This document shows positions 22,315 through 32,590 of a stretch of 64,000 nucleotides of DNA, piece by piece. Below the pieces are notes generated by a model that had not been told where the DNA came from, made no database searches, and saw only the letters and a program-made list of their open reading frames with translations. Each line of letters opens with the position of its first letter. Positions within the stretch are counted from its first letter, which is position 1. A program made the position numbers and the translations under genes. Source of the DNA: Megaustenia siamemsis (Eukaryota; Mollusca; Gastropoda; Stylommatophora; Ariophantidae); NCBI GenBank assembly GCA_032433765.1, contig JAVIAB010000049.1:23556147-23620146 (forward strand). The letters run 5' to 3'.

Positions 22315-22590
22315 CGTATGTTACCGGGGCCTCATTGTGAGGGACTTAAAGAATAGTGACACTGTGACCTTCCAGGCATGTCGTAAGAGGCGACTAAGGA
22401 GGTTGATCGATGTGCTTGACAAGCTGTCATTGTAAAAAAGTATTGTTATGGAAACAGCGCCATAGATTTTAGAAGCAGTGATCTCTGCAATATGTGCCAT
22501 TTTGGCATGCAAGGTTTCTGTTTTTGAGATTGTAGTTCTGCCCTATGTGCCGTCTTCGGATCGAAAGGACAATAGATAGATAGATAAATA
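22315..22590 (+). mobile_element. SINE-like element with GATA tail (copy 2)
   Basis: About 276 bp, from TTACCGGGGCCTCATTGTG to CGAAAGGACAATAGATAGAT. It splits a LINE RT reading frame, and a short GAATTTTTGGT-like sequence appears on both sides as a likely target duplication. It has no clear tRNA boxes. Confidence 0.78.
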
Positions 22591-22805
22591 GATGGAATTT
22601 TTGGTGGTATTCCATCATTTTATAAAATAGTCCATACGGACAATCTATGTATGCTGTCAAATGCCTTTTCAAAATCAATGAAATTACAGATTAATGGTTG
22701 TTGTTGTTTTTCCTGTATGTCTTCTAGTATTATCCTTAGAGTGAATATTTGGTCGAAACAGGCTTCTCCCGTTTCTGAATCCTGCTTGTTCTCAACTGAA
22801 TCTAC

Positions 22806-23875
22806 TTAATTTTCCAACTGAAACTTCATCAATTCATTGAGTGCTGTCTCCGATTTGAAGGTTACCATGGAGCACCATTCCACTCTGTTACTTGCTTTGA
22901 TGGTGCAGGTTGTCATAGGCTGATTTGTCCATCTTTTGATGTTACTCGTCAATGTTAGTCTTGGTCCGCTTCTTTTACCTTGTATTTTCCATTCTATGAT
23001 TACTTTTAGTAGGCTGTTGTCTTTTAACATGCCCCAAAATAATTGTCTTGTTTGAATTGTGTCTAGTAGTTTTCATTTTTAGCAGTTTTCTTTTCTTTCC
23101 ATCCAATTCTTCTATAAATCCATATTTCAAAGGTTTCAATTCTCTGTTCTGTTTTCTTGTCTAATGTCCATATTTCTGCACCATATAGGAATTTTGAGAA
23201 GATATAAGATTTTGCTATTCTTAGTTTTAGCCCTGGTGTTATTTGTTTTGATGTTAGTATATTTTTCATGACATTAAAATTAATTTTTGACATACCTATT
23301 CTTTTGTTCATTTCACTTTTACATTTTCCATCACTTTTTATAGAATGTCCCAGGTAGTGGTAGTAATGAACTGTCTCCAGGTCTGTTCCTTCAACTTTGA
23401 TACCACGTTGTGGGTTTTGAGTATTATCTTTGTTTATGATCATAGTTTTAGTCTTTTTGATATTCATATTTAATCCATATTTTTTGCTTGTCATATTTAT
23501 TATATTATGTAATTGTAGATCTTTAGGATTTTCTGCTGGTAGTACAGTATCATCAGCATATCTTAAGTTATTTATTATCTTTCCATTAATGTTTAGGCCT
23601 GGCATCTCTGTGATGTTTTTACAGATTTGCTAAGTGTTGAGATTGAACAAGTTTGGCGATAGGATGCATCCCAGTCATACTCTTCTTTTTATATCAACAG
23701 GTGTTTTCCCTCCTTCATTGTTTGTCTGTCTAGCTTTTTCTATTTAAGATTTTATAGCGTGATGGACATTTTATTATTGGCTTCTATTCCCTTCCATCAT
23801 AAAATAGTTCTGTTATATATTTCTGCCATCTATTGATTATATTTTTGTTGTCTGTTAGCATTTTTCCTTTTTTAG
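22806..23875 (-). mobile_element. LINE RT fragment (5'-truncated)
   Basis: The minus strand reads MPGLNINGKIINNLRYADDT (RT motif C), KYGLNMNIKKTKTMIINKD, HYYHYLGHSIKSDGK, YGAEIWTLDKKTEQR and IEWKIQGKRSGPRLTLTS. Upstream RT sequence decays towards 23875, where a SINE abuts it. Stops interrupt the frame near 23063. Confidence 0.8.
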
Positions 23876-24105
23876 GGGGCTGCGGTAGCCTAGTTGGGAA
23901 AACCACTCGACTGGGCCACCGACGTTTAAACCATATTCAAATACTGCCAAAAGCAGTGTGAATTGTACACGTGGTTTGAAAAAAAAATACCACGTGGTCG
24001 TGGTAGACCAAGCTGCTTGCAGAAATGGGTACCAGGTAGTACTCTGGGAAGGTGAAGACCAGAAGTCTCAGAACACTGCTGGATAGGTGGCTGAGCACAT
24101 ATGAG
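23876..24105 (+). mobile_element. tRNA-derived SINE (family D)
   Basis: Begins GGGGCTGCGGTAGCCTAGTT, a box A-like TAGCCTAGTTGG. The box B region is degenerate. It contains the inverted pair ACCACGTGGT and ACACGTGGT-type sequences and ends near GGCTGAGCACATATGAG. Only one copy is in the window, so its boundaries are uncertain. Confidence 0.5.
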
Positions 24106-24269
24106 TGATAACTCGTGTGCTAAGATGCTACTTCAAATCTCATACTTAAACTTTACTTTTCCTTTTTTGTTTGCAATACATCCACTTTCTGTGGCTTTTT
24201 TATTTTTCCTACTGAATCTACTGGAAAATAAAACATTCACAGACAACAGCGCAGAAGCCCTGCTTAAAG

Positions 24270-25394
24270 CCACCATCACACTCATTACTGCTCACAGCCA
24301 CTATCCCACTCATTACTGTTTACAGCCCACTATCCCACTCATTGCTGCTTACAGCCACCATCACACTCATTACTGTTCACAGCCACTATCCCACTCATTG
24401 CTGCTTACAGCCACCATCACACTCATTACTGCTCACAGCCACTATCACACTCATTACTGTTTACAGCCCACTATCCCACTCATTGCTGCTTACAGCCACC
24501 ATCACTCATTACTGCTCACAGCCACTATCCCACTCATTACTGTTTACAGCCCACTATCCCACTCATTGCTGCTTACAGCCACCATCACACTCATTACTGC
24601 TCACAGCTCACTATCCCATTCATTGCAAGCCACCATCACTGCTCACAGCCACTATCCCACTCATTACTGTTTACAGCCCACTATCCCACTCATTGCTGCT
24701 TAAAGCCACCATCACACTCATTACTGCTCACAGCCCACTATCACACTCATTACTGCTCACAGCCCACTATCACATTCATTACTGCTCACAGCCCACTATC
24801 CCATTCATTGCTGCTTACAGCCACCATCACACTCATTACTGTTTACAGCCCACTATCCCACTCATTGCTGCTTACAGCCACTATCCCACTCATTGCTGTT
24901 TACAGCCCACTATCCCACTCATTGCTGCTTACAGCCACCATCACACTCATTACTGCTCACAGCCACTATCACACTCATTACTGTTTACAGCCCACTATCC
25001 CACTCATTGCTGCTTACAGCCACCATCACACTCATTACTGCTCACAGCCACTATCCCACTCATTACTGTTTACAGCCCACTATCCCACTCATTGCTGCTT
25101 ACAGCCACCATCACACTCATTACTGCTCACAGCCCACTATCCCATTCATTGCAAGCCACCATCACTGCTCACAGCCACTATCCCACTCATTACTGTTTAC
25201 AGCCCACTATCCCACTCATTGCTGCTTACAGCCACCATCACACTCATTACTGCTCACAGCCCACTATCACACTCATTACTGCTCACAGCCCACTATCACA
25301 CTCATTACTGCTCACAGCCCACTATCCCATTCATTGCTGCTTACAGCCACCATCACACTCATTACTGCTCACAGCCCACTATCCCACTCATTAC
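24270..25394. repeat. Roughly 29-bp minisatellite starting at the exon 9 donor
   Basis: On the gene strand the array starts with the donor itself, AAG|GTAATGAGTGGGATAG, then alternates GGCTGTGAGCAGTAATGAGT and GGCTGTAAGCAGCAATGAGT types for about 38 units. Many units thus contain GCAGTAATGAG, close to the real donor. The long open frames on the plus strand here (THYCLQPTIPLIA-type) are products of the repeat, not genes. Confidence 0.95.
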
Positions 25395-25503
25395 CTTCTC
25401 TTCACACTCAGTCTCTGCACGTAAAACCTGCTCCAGCTCTTTAGTTGCCTGGGTCACAACAGCCTCCACTTTGGGTATCTCAACCTCCAGTTTGTTGATG
25501 TCC
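25395..25503 (-). CDS. SMC4: SMC4 exon 9: ascending coiled coil
   Basis: A 109-nt exon that reads DINKLEVEIPKVEAVV and TKELEQVLRAETECEEK, charged heptad sequence that aligns with the SMC4 coil just before the hinge. The first base completes the glutamine codon begun in exon 8. The acceptor is TTTCAG|GGACATC and the donor AAG|GTAATG, in phase 0. The donor is the first unit of the adjacent minisatellite. Confidence 0.93.
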
Positions 25504-25849
25504 CTGAAATTAAAAGTGGAATTAAAATAATAGGAAAAGGTGTGGTGCATGCCCCACAACATGAGGTACTTGATTTAGAAGTGATTTTATCTTTTCTTCA
25601 GTAATCCATTTCAATGTACATGAGATCCAGTACCTAGTCCTATCAGAAACATGATAAAAAAAGATGTCCCATATTCTAATACAAAACACGGCATAATCCT
25701 TGGTAGTTGCTGCTGTTTGGACCAAATTTTAAACAAAAATAACCACTTTTTCTACAATTATTGTAGGGAAGCGCGCACACACACACACAAACAGGTGTTT
25801 ATGGAACTTATGTAGTCTTGAGATGAATTGTGTGTTATCATGGAGGGGA

Positions 25850-26385
25850 TTGGAATACTATTAGATATTGATCAAGCATTGTGGTGATAGTTCTAGAAGT
25901 TGGAATACTATTAGATATTGATCAAGTAAAGTGGTGATGGTTCTAGAAGTTTGAATACTATTAGATATTGATCAAGTATTGTGATAATGGTTCTAGAGAT
26001 TGGAACACTATTAGATATTGATCAAGTATTGTGGTAATAGTTCTAGAGGTTGGAATACTATTAGATATTGATCAAGTATTGTGATAATGGTTCTAGAGGT
26101 TGGAATACTATTAGATATTGATCAAGTATTGTGATAATGGTTCTAGAAGTTTGAATACTATTAGATATTGATCAAGTATTGTGATAAAGGTTCTAGAGGT
26201 TGGAATACTATTAGATATTGATCAAGTATTGTGGTAATAGTTCTAGAGGTTGGAATACTATTAGATATTGATCAAGTATTGTGATAAAGGTTCTAGAGGT
26301 TGGAATACTATTAGATATTGATCAAGTATTGTGATAATGGTTCTAGAGGTTGGAATACTATTAGATATTGACCAAATATTGTGGT
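25850..26385. repeat. 51-bp minisatellite, about 10 units
   Basis: Unit TTGGAATACTATTAGATATT, GATCAAGTATTGTGATAATG, GTTCTAGAGG. It lies about 345 nt upstream of the exon 9 acceptor and has no obvious exon similarity. Confidence 0.95.
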
Positions 26386-26664
26386 CATGGTTTCAAGACA
26401 AAGGAGAAGAAACGAAAACAACAGCAACATATCAACTTTATCTTTAATTTTGTTTGTTTGCTCCTATTATGGTCACTGTGCAGAAAGAGCCAAAAGTTGA
26501 CAGATCTGTACCTTTTGTCCTTTTTTGTCTACCACACATTAGTATACAAAACTACCTTTGACTCAAAACTGTCTTGTGGATTATTTTAAAGTGAGTTTAA
26601 TGTAGTCTTATGAGTATTCTTAAAGTAAACTTGAGGCACAACCTTGTGGGACACTCATCGTCTA

Positions 26665-27225
26665 GTTGCATGTTCTCGCAGAATGTTGCCCTCGTCACAT
26701 CCCATTTTATAGAATCTCTGTCTCCAGCCAAATCTCCCACAGAATGTTGCCCTAATCACAGCCCATTTTATAGAATCTCTGTCTCTAGCCAAATCTCCCA
26801 CAGAATGTTGCCTTCTTCACAGCCCACCTTATAGAATCTCTATCTCTAGCCAAATCTCCCACAGAATGTTGCCCTCTTCACAGCCCACCTTATAGAATCT
26901 CTATCTCTAGCCAAATCTCCCACAGAATGTTGCCCTCTTCACAGCCCACCTTATAGAATCTCTGTCTCTAGCCAAATCTCCCACAGAACGTCGCCCTCTT
27001 CACAACCACCTTATAGAATCTCTATCTCTAGCCAAATCTCCCACAGAACGTCGCCCTCTTCACAGTCCACCTTATAGAATCTCTATCTCTAGCCAAATCT
27101 CCCACAGAACGTCGCCCTCTTCACAACCACCTTATAGAATCTCTATCTCTAGCCAAATCTCCCACAGAACGTCGCCCTCTTCACAGCCCACCTTATAGAA
27201 TCTCTATCTCTAGCCAAATCCCCAA
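26665..27225. repeat. 61-bp minisatellite, about 9 units
   Basis: Unit CCCACAGAATGTTGCCCTCT, TCACAGCCCACCTTATAGAA, TCTCTATCTCTAGCCAAATC. It lies mid-intron (SMC4 intron 8). A later subset shares the AACGTCGCCC variant, so variants have spread along the array. Confidence 0.95.
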
Positions 27226-27234
27226 TTTCTGTTG

Positions 27235-27560
27235 TTGAGTTAAGATCTTTTTGTTGTCTTGAAACCACCTTCTTTTGATTTACCCCTGACTGGTCTTCCT
27301 AAAACCATGCCTTCCATTATTATTCTTTCCAGTTCACTGTACCTGTTGACGTGACCATAGTATTTACTTCTCTTCTGTAAGATATCTATAAGCCAGTCTT
27401 CATCAATGTTTAGGTCCTTTTAATATGACTCATTTCTCTTTCTCATTTTCCATGGGCCTTATCCTTAAGATTTTTTCTGCAACAATTTGTTTCAAATGAA
27501 CCAGTTTTCTCATTGTCGTTTGTGAGATAATCCATGATTCACAACCATGTGTTGCTAATG
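27235..27560 (-). mobile_element. LINE C-terminal fragment
   Basis: The minus strand, in pieces, reads ESWIISQTTMRKLVHLKQIV, then VNRYSELERIIMEGMVLGR and PVRGKSKEGGFKTTKRS. This fits the end of a LINE ORF2 that matches no other copy here. It is short and decayed. Confidence 0.6.
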
Positions 27561-27609
27561 GGACAAAAAGGTGACTAGAAGGTAAGTTTAAGGCATAATC
27601 CTGTTAGCT

Positions 27610-28440
27610 ATTCTAAGGTGTGTTAAGGCAAGTCGTATGTGTGACTCTAGGGTGAGTTTATGGCAAGTCTTATCTGTGACTCTAGGGTGAGATTATGGCA
27701 AGTCTTATGTGTGACTCTAGGGTGAGTTTATGGCAAGTCTTATGTGTGACTCTAGGGTGAGTTTAAGGCATGTCGTATGTGTGACTCTAGGGTGAGTTTA
27801 TGGCAAGTCTTATGTGTAACTCTAGGGTGAGTTTATGGCAAGTCTTATGTGTGACTCTAGGGTGAGATTATGGCAAGTCTTATGTGTGACTCTAGGGTGA
27901 GTTTATGGCAAGTCTTATGTGTAACTCTAGGGTGAGTTTATGGCAAGTCTTATGTGTAACTCTAGGGTGAGTTTATGGCAAGTCTTATGTGTAACTCTAG
28001 GGTGAGTTTAAGGCATGTCGTATGTGTGACTCTAGGGTGAGTTTATGGCAAGTCTTATGTGTAACTCTACGGTGAGATTATGACAAGTCTTATGTGTGAC
28101 TCTAGGGTGAGTTTATGGCAAGTCTTATGTGTAACTCTACGGTGAGATTATGACAAGTCTTATGTGTGACTCTAGGGTGAGATTATGGCAAGTCTTATGT
28201 GTGACTCTAGGGTGAGATTATGGCAAGTCTTATGTGTAACTCTAGGATGAGATTATGGCAAGTCTTATGTGTAACTCTAGGGTGAGATTATGGCGAGTCT
28301 TATGTGTAACTCTAGGATGAGATTATGACAAGTCTTATGTGTAACTCTAGGATGAGATTATGGCAAGTCTTATGTGTGACTAGGGTGAGATTATGGCAAG
28401 TCTTATGTGTAACTCTAGGGTGAGTTTAAGGTATAGTCTT
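27610..28440. repeat. Roughly 34-bp minisatellite, about 24 units
   Basis: Unit GTGTGACTCTAGGGTGAGTT plus TATGGCAAGTCTTAT, with G/A variants. It ends about 185 nt downstream (gene sense) of the exon 8 donor. It does not include that donor. Confidence 0.95.
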
Positions 28441-28622
28441 ATTGGTGGCTCCAAGATAAATTTTAGGCTGTGGGAATAAACCATGACAGAAAATCCTGAT
28501 GAACGGAAATCAAAAGTAGTTGATGGTTTGGCATCTGCTGAAAGAGAATAGGCAAAAATGGGCCAGTCCAGAGTCAGCGACAATGTTCATAAGAACCATA
28601 ACAAAACAATGCATCTACTTAC

Positions 28623-28744
28623 TGCAATCTCTTCTCCAAAACACTGTCCAAGTCTTTGAGTGATTTCTTGATGTCTTCCAGTTTCTTGGACTCTGCTTGT
28701 TGTCTGCTGGTGTAGATCTCGAGTTCTGACTCGGCCACTTGAAG
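28623..28744 (-). CDS. SMC4: SMC4 exon 8: ascending coiled coil
   Basis: A 122-nt exon that reads LQVAESELEIYTSRQQAES, then KKLEDIKKSLKDLDSVLEK. It aligns with the SMC4 coil (the 'AQSELDIYLSRH' region of vertebrate SMC4). The acceptor is TTGACAG|CTTCAAGTG and the donor CA|GTAAGT. The last two bases join exon 9 to give glutamine. The acceptor and the first nine exon bases are also the seed of the adjacent 35-bp array. Confidence 0.94.
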
Positions 28745-30225
28745 CTGTCAAGAGTCAGAAGTCAAGAGTCAGAAGTCAAGAGTCAGAAGTCAAACTCACA
28801 CTTGAAGCTGTCAAGAGTCAGGAGTCAAACTCACACTAGAAGCTGTCAAGAGTCAGAAGTCAAGAGTCATAAGTCAAACTCACACTTGAAGCTGTCAAGA
28901 GTCAGAAGTCAAACTCACACTAGAAGCTGTCAAGAGTCAGAAGTCAAACTCACACTAGAAGCTGTCAAGAGTCAGAAGTCAAACTCACACTAGAAGCTGT
29001 CAAGAGTCAGAAGTCAAACTCACACTTGAAGCTGTCAAGAGTCAGAAGTCAAACTCACACTTGAAGCTGTCAAGAGTCAGAAGTCAAACTCACACTAGAA
29101 GCTGTCAAGAGTCAGAAGTCAAACTCACACTAGAAGCTGTCAAGAGTCATAAGTCAAACTCACACTAGAAGCTGTCAAGAGTCAGAAGTCAAACTCACAC
29201 TTGAAGCTGTCAAGAGTCAGAAGTCAAACTCACACTTGAAGCTGTCAAGAGTCAGAAGTCAAACTCACACTTGAAGCTGTCAAGAGTCAGAAGTCAAACT
29301 CACACTAGAAGCTGTCAAGAGTCAGAAGTCAAACTCACACTTGAAGCTGTCAAGAGTCAGAAGTCAAACTCACACTAGAAGCTGTCAAGAGTCAGAAGTC
29401 AAACTCACACTTGAAGCTGTCAAGAGTCAGAAGTCAAACTCACACTTGAAGCTGTCAAGAGTCAGAAGTCAAACTCACACTAGAAGCTGTCAAGAGTCAG
29501 AAGTCAAACTCACACTTGAAGTTGTCAAGAGTCAGAAGTCAAACTCACACTTGAAGCTGTCAAGAGTCAGAAGTCAAACTCACACTAGAAGCTGTCAAGA
29601 GTCAGAAGTCAAGAGTCATAAGTCAAACTCACACTTGAAGCTGTCAAGAGTCAGAAGTCAAACTCACACTTGAAGCTGTCAAGAGTCAGAAGTCAAACTC
29701 ACACTTGAAGCTGTCAAGAGTCAGAAGTCAAACTCACACTTGAAGCTGTCAAGAGTCAGAAGTCAAACTCACACTAGAAGCTGTCAAGAGTCAGAAGTCA
29801 AACTCACACTTGAAGCTGTCAAGAGTCAGAAGTCAAACTCACACTTGAAGCTGTCAAGAGTCAGAAGTCAAACTCACACTTGAAGCTGTCAAGAGTCAGA
29901 AGTCAAACTCACACTTGAAGCTGTCAAGAGTCAGAAGTCAAACTCACACTTGAAGCTGTCAAGAGTCAGAAGTCAAACTCACACTTGAAGCTGTCAAGAG
30001 TCAGAAGTCAAACTCACACTTGAAGCTGTCAAGAGTCAGAAGTCAAGAGTCAGAAGTCAAACTCACACTTGAAGCTGTCAAGAGTCAGAAGTCAAACTCA
30101 CACTAGAAGCTGTCAAGAGTCAGAAGTCAAGAGTCAGAAGTCAAACTCACACTTGAAGCTGTCAAGAGTCAGAAGTCAAACTCACACTTGAAGCTGTCAA
30201 GAGTCAGAAGTCAAACTCACAAAAC
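28745..30225. repeat. 35-bp minisatellite built on the exon 8 acceptor
   Basis: About 42 units. On the gene strand each reads GTGAGTTTGACTTCTGACTC, TTGACAGCTTCAAGT. Each unit therefore contains the real acceptor TTGACAG, the first eight or nine bases of exon 8 (CTTCAAGTG), and then GTGAGT, a donor-like sequence. Short insertions of an AAGAGTCAG block vary a few units. Similarity to the splice site is exact over more than 20 bases. Confidence 0.96.
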
Positions 30226-30340
30226 ACTGACTTGTTACCTAATATGACAGCAAAAACTACTCATTCAAATTCTAAATTTGATTTCTAAATTTGAAGGGGA
30301 AGAAAATCCTAAGAACAATAGGTCTCATACCCTACCATCT

Positions 30341-30663
30341 AGGGGGAATGGTTGGTCATGAGGCAAGACGCCGGCCTCAAGATAGAGAGGTTGTGGGTTC
30401 AAATCCCGGCTACACCGGTTGGGATTTTTATTTATGATTTCTCTCTGCGGCAACCACCTATGGTCTCAACAGCGAGGCCCGGCATGAAACGTCAATTACT
30501 CATCGACGGAAAAAATATGAGTACCACAGTTATCTGCCTGTACGGCGAGAGACCCCTATGCATACAGCTGCCAGGGAAAAATGGATTAACATGCAAAAAT
30601 TCAGTTCCTAGTCTCTATGGACTTCGTCAGAGGTAAAAAACTGGCGAACAAAAGAAAAAAAAA
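30341..30663 (+). mobile_element. tRNA-related SINE (family B), complete
   Basis: It matches the copy at 15506-15831, with box B-like GGGTTCAAATCCCGGC. It is flanked by the 14-bp duplication ATACCCTACCATCT (30327-30340 and 30664-30677). Confidence 0.88.
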
Positions 30664-30699
30664 ATACCCTACCATCTGAGCCTGAGAAAATAAAGGATA

Positions 30700-30775
30700 T
30701 TAACCCTAGATGATGGCCCTATATGTGGCTGACGTGCTATGATGGCCCTTTATGTGGCTGACGTGCTGTTAATCA
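30700..30775. repeat. Two-unit tandem repeat
   Basis: GATGGCCCTATATGTGGCTG then ACGTGCT is repeated once with small differences. It is short and follows a CCCTAGAT-type repeat terminus. Confidence 0.6.
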
Positions 30776-30866
30776 ATGGTGGAAAAAAAGAGATCTGGTC
30801 AATAACAGAGCACATAGTTTAAAAAAATCAGAGGTATCTAAAATCAACACTGTACAGTAACAATCA

Positions 30867-31532
30867 GTGGCAGTGTTCCTAAGCGTTCGGCTTCACGTGG
30901 CAAGGCGCAGTGCCATGGAGTACGGGTTCGATCCTGCTTCGGACCATATATTGTTCTTTGTTTTTTTCTGTTGTTTATTTGTCATTTTTTTCTGAGTGCT
31001 GTAGTACATACCTCTTCCTCCTATGATTCCCTGAATTATCGCCTCGGAAGTTTCCCTCTATAATAATATTCATTTATTATTATTTGTCTCCAGTATAAAA
31101 AACCACTGGAAACTACTATTCGTTTAGTTTCGTCCAATAAATGTTTGTCTGCAACACAAGTATTCAGCCTACTGGGAGATACTTGCCTTTACAGGAAAGT
31201 ACAGAAATACAATTTATTCCCGAGCTGTGATCGTAAACCCTAAGCTATAGTCATGAGAACGCCTTCCCGTAAGACATTGTCCGCAATAGCTAATTTTTTT
31301 GTTAGCTGAGTGGCAGTGTTCCTAAGCGTTTGGCTTCTCGTGGCAAGGCGCAGTGCCATGGAGTACGGGTTCAATCCTGCTTCGGACCATATATTGTTCT
31401 TTGTTTTTTTCTGTTGTTTATTTGTCATTTTTTTCTGAGTGCTCTAGTACATACCTCTTCCTCCTATAATTCCCTGAATTATCGTCTCGGAAGTTTCCCT
31501 CTATAATAATATTAATTTATTATTATTTGTCT
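30867..31532 (+). mobile_element. Composite of two direct SINE copies (family C)
   Basis: Two roughly 215-bp copies (about 30867-31085 and 31318-31532) begin TGGCAGTGTTCCTAAGCG, contain box B-like GGGTTCGATCCTGCTTCGG, and end ATTATTATTTGTCTCCA or its variant. They enclose about 230 bp of unrelated sequence. The sequence ACAGTAACAATCAG lies immediately left of the first copy (30853-30866) and overlaps the right end of the second (31533-31546 by position), so the whole block behaves like one insertion or a recombined pair. Confidence 0.7.
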
Positions 31533-31549
31533 ACAGTAACAATCAGTAA

Positions 31550-31905
31550 ATGCTTCGAGAAATCTGGGACAAGTGGTGCAGGTATGTGGAGATGCAATGA
31601 AACTGATTCCATGAGCGGAGCGGAGTGGCGCGGAGCAGAGTATAACAGAACAAAAGTGAAGGACATGACATAACAAATTAACACTGGGCCAAGGGAAAAA
31701 ACCAGGCAACACCAATTAAAAAAAAAAGAGTTATGAATGAGACTTTAGTGCTGTATAGGACACACACACACTGCCACAGTCACACTTTATCCTTCTCAGG
31801 TCTGCGTACTGGGGGCAATACTAAAGTAGAACATGATTGGGAATTGAAAAAGGAATAAGATGAAATTAGGATAGAAAGACACAAAATACGTGACACAGGA
31901 AGTGT
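31550..31905. other. Intron sequence without a recognised feature
   Basis: SMC4 intron 7 up to the exon 7 donor. It contains a GGAGCGGAGTGGCGCGGAG low-complexity patch near 31615 and a short CA tract. No gene or mobile element is recognised. Confidence 0.5.
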
Positions 31906-31908
31906 TAC

Positions 31909-31986
31909 CTTTGATTTCTTGTCATTCAGCTCTGCTTGCTGCTCTAACAATTTGGCTTCTTTGACATCTTTCTCTGCTTGCAGATC
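31909..31986 (-). CDS. SMC4: SMC4 exon 7: ascending coiled coil
   Basis: A small 78-nt exon encoding 26 residues, DLQAEKDVKEAKLLEQQAEL then NDKKSK. It aligns with the 'GLQKEKESREKEL' region of vertebrate SMC4. The acceptor is TTTCCAG|GATCTG and the donor AAG|GTAACA, phase 0 at both ends. No minisatellite touches this exon, which makes it useful for comparison with the others. Confidence 0.92.
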
Positions 31987-32074
31987 CTGGAAATGCACCA
32001 CAACATTTGGTCCTTACAAAGCATCAAAACATTACATGTCACTCATTACTTCAAACATAAAAGTATTTGACAAC

Positions 32075-32590
32075 ATTAACCCTAGATTATGATACCGTCG
32101 TAAAAATTACAGCAGCAAAAACAAATTCTTCAAAATTTTTCATTTTGCCATGTTCAAACATTTCCCCTTTCTGTGTACCTTCCAATTACCATTTCTGGTG
32201 ACCCAGGAGTGTTGGATTGTTTCCAGTATTGCTGAATTCTTTTTATTTTGTGATATACGATATCATATAATGCAAAATGTCAGCCAAGTTTCAAGAAATT
32301 AGTTTTTTTTTTTTGCTATGACCGTTGAAATTTCCTTGTTCGTCGCCTTACATCGAACAATCCTTTGTGACTCAGGAAAGGCAGCGAATAACGCTATGAG
32401 GTAGCTGAACACACTGACTGCAAATGTACCAATAGACATTGTAACACGTGTGGTCCATGAGGTCAGACTCAGATCATAAATCAACCTGAGCCAGGAAATC
32501 CGAGCCCCTATGTCTGTCCTAGTGTAAACGCACAGCTGTATGTTAAAACCTCAAAGAAAACACTATTTTTAGAGCTCCTAATGTTACATT
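32075..32590 (+). repeat. Interspersed repeat, fullest copy (family IR1)
   Basis: Begins TTAACCCTAGATTATGATAC and ends near AGAGCTCCTAATGTTAC. Contains TCATAAATCAACCTGAG and GGAAATCCGAG. A second copy lies at 41825-42265 plus 48383-48735, split by insertions, and partial copies lie elsewhere. The TTAACCCTAGATT terminus recurs alone near 9545, 30700 and 48860. Non-coding, and transposon class not settled. Confidence 0.7.

Larger units (their letters stand above)
21385..22805 (-). mobile_element. LINE RT fragment, interrupted by SINE-like insertion and TA array
   Basis: The minus strand from 22805 reads DQIFTLRIILEDIQ and NFIDFEKAFDSIHR, a typical LINE RT domain start (the F-D of motif A). After a SINE-like insertion (22315-22590) it continues with FADDMLLQSIKMQNITDNL (motif C, ADD) and GLEINK. 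The C-terminal YACESWK block follows near 21440. Stops and frameshifts are frequent. A roughly 70-bp tandem repeat and a TA tract have expanded inside it at 21580-21920. Confidence 0.75.
16908..23393. repeat. Large duplicated segment, copy 2 (in gene order)
   Basis: This is the counterpart of 1-6425. It is flanked on both sides by sequence that fits the SMC4 exon order: exon 9 to its right, exon 12 to its left. Its minisatellite units are more regular and it has fewer base losses. It is the copy to treat as real, although exon 10 here lacks one base. Confidence 0.9.

Noticed and set aside
24101..25530. Open frames of 183-360 codons with THYCLQPTIPLIA-type repeats
   Set aside because: They are translations of the 29-bp minisatellite beside SMC4 exon 9, appear in several frames at once, and lie on the strand opposite the gene.
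28741..30225. CRISPR-like regular repeats (also at 52108, 59583, 49490)
   Set aside because: Units follow each other directly with no unique spacers and no cas genes; the DNA is eukaryotic.
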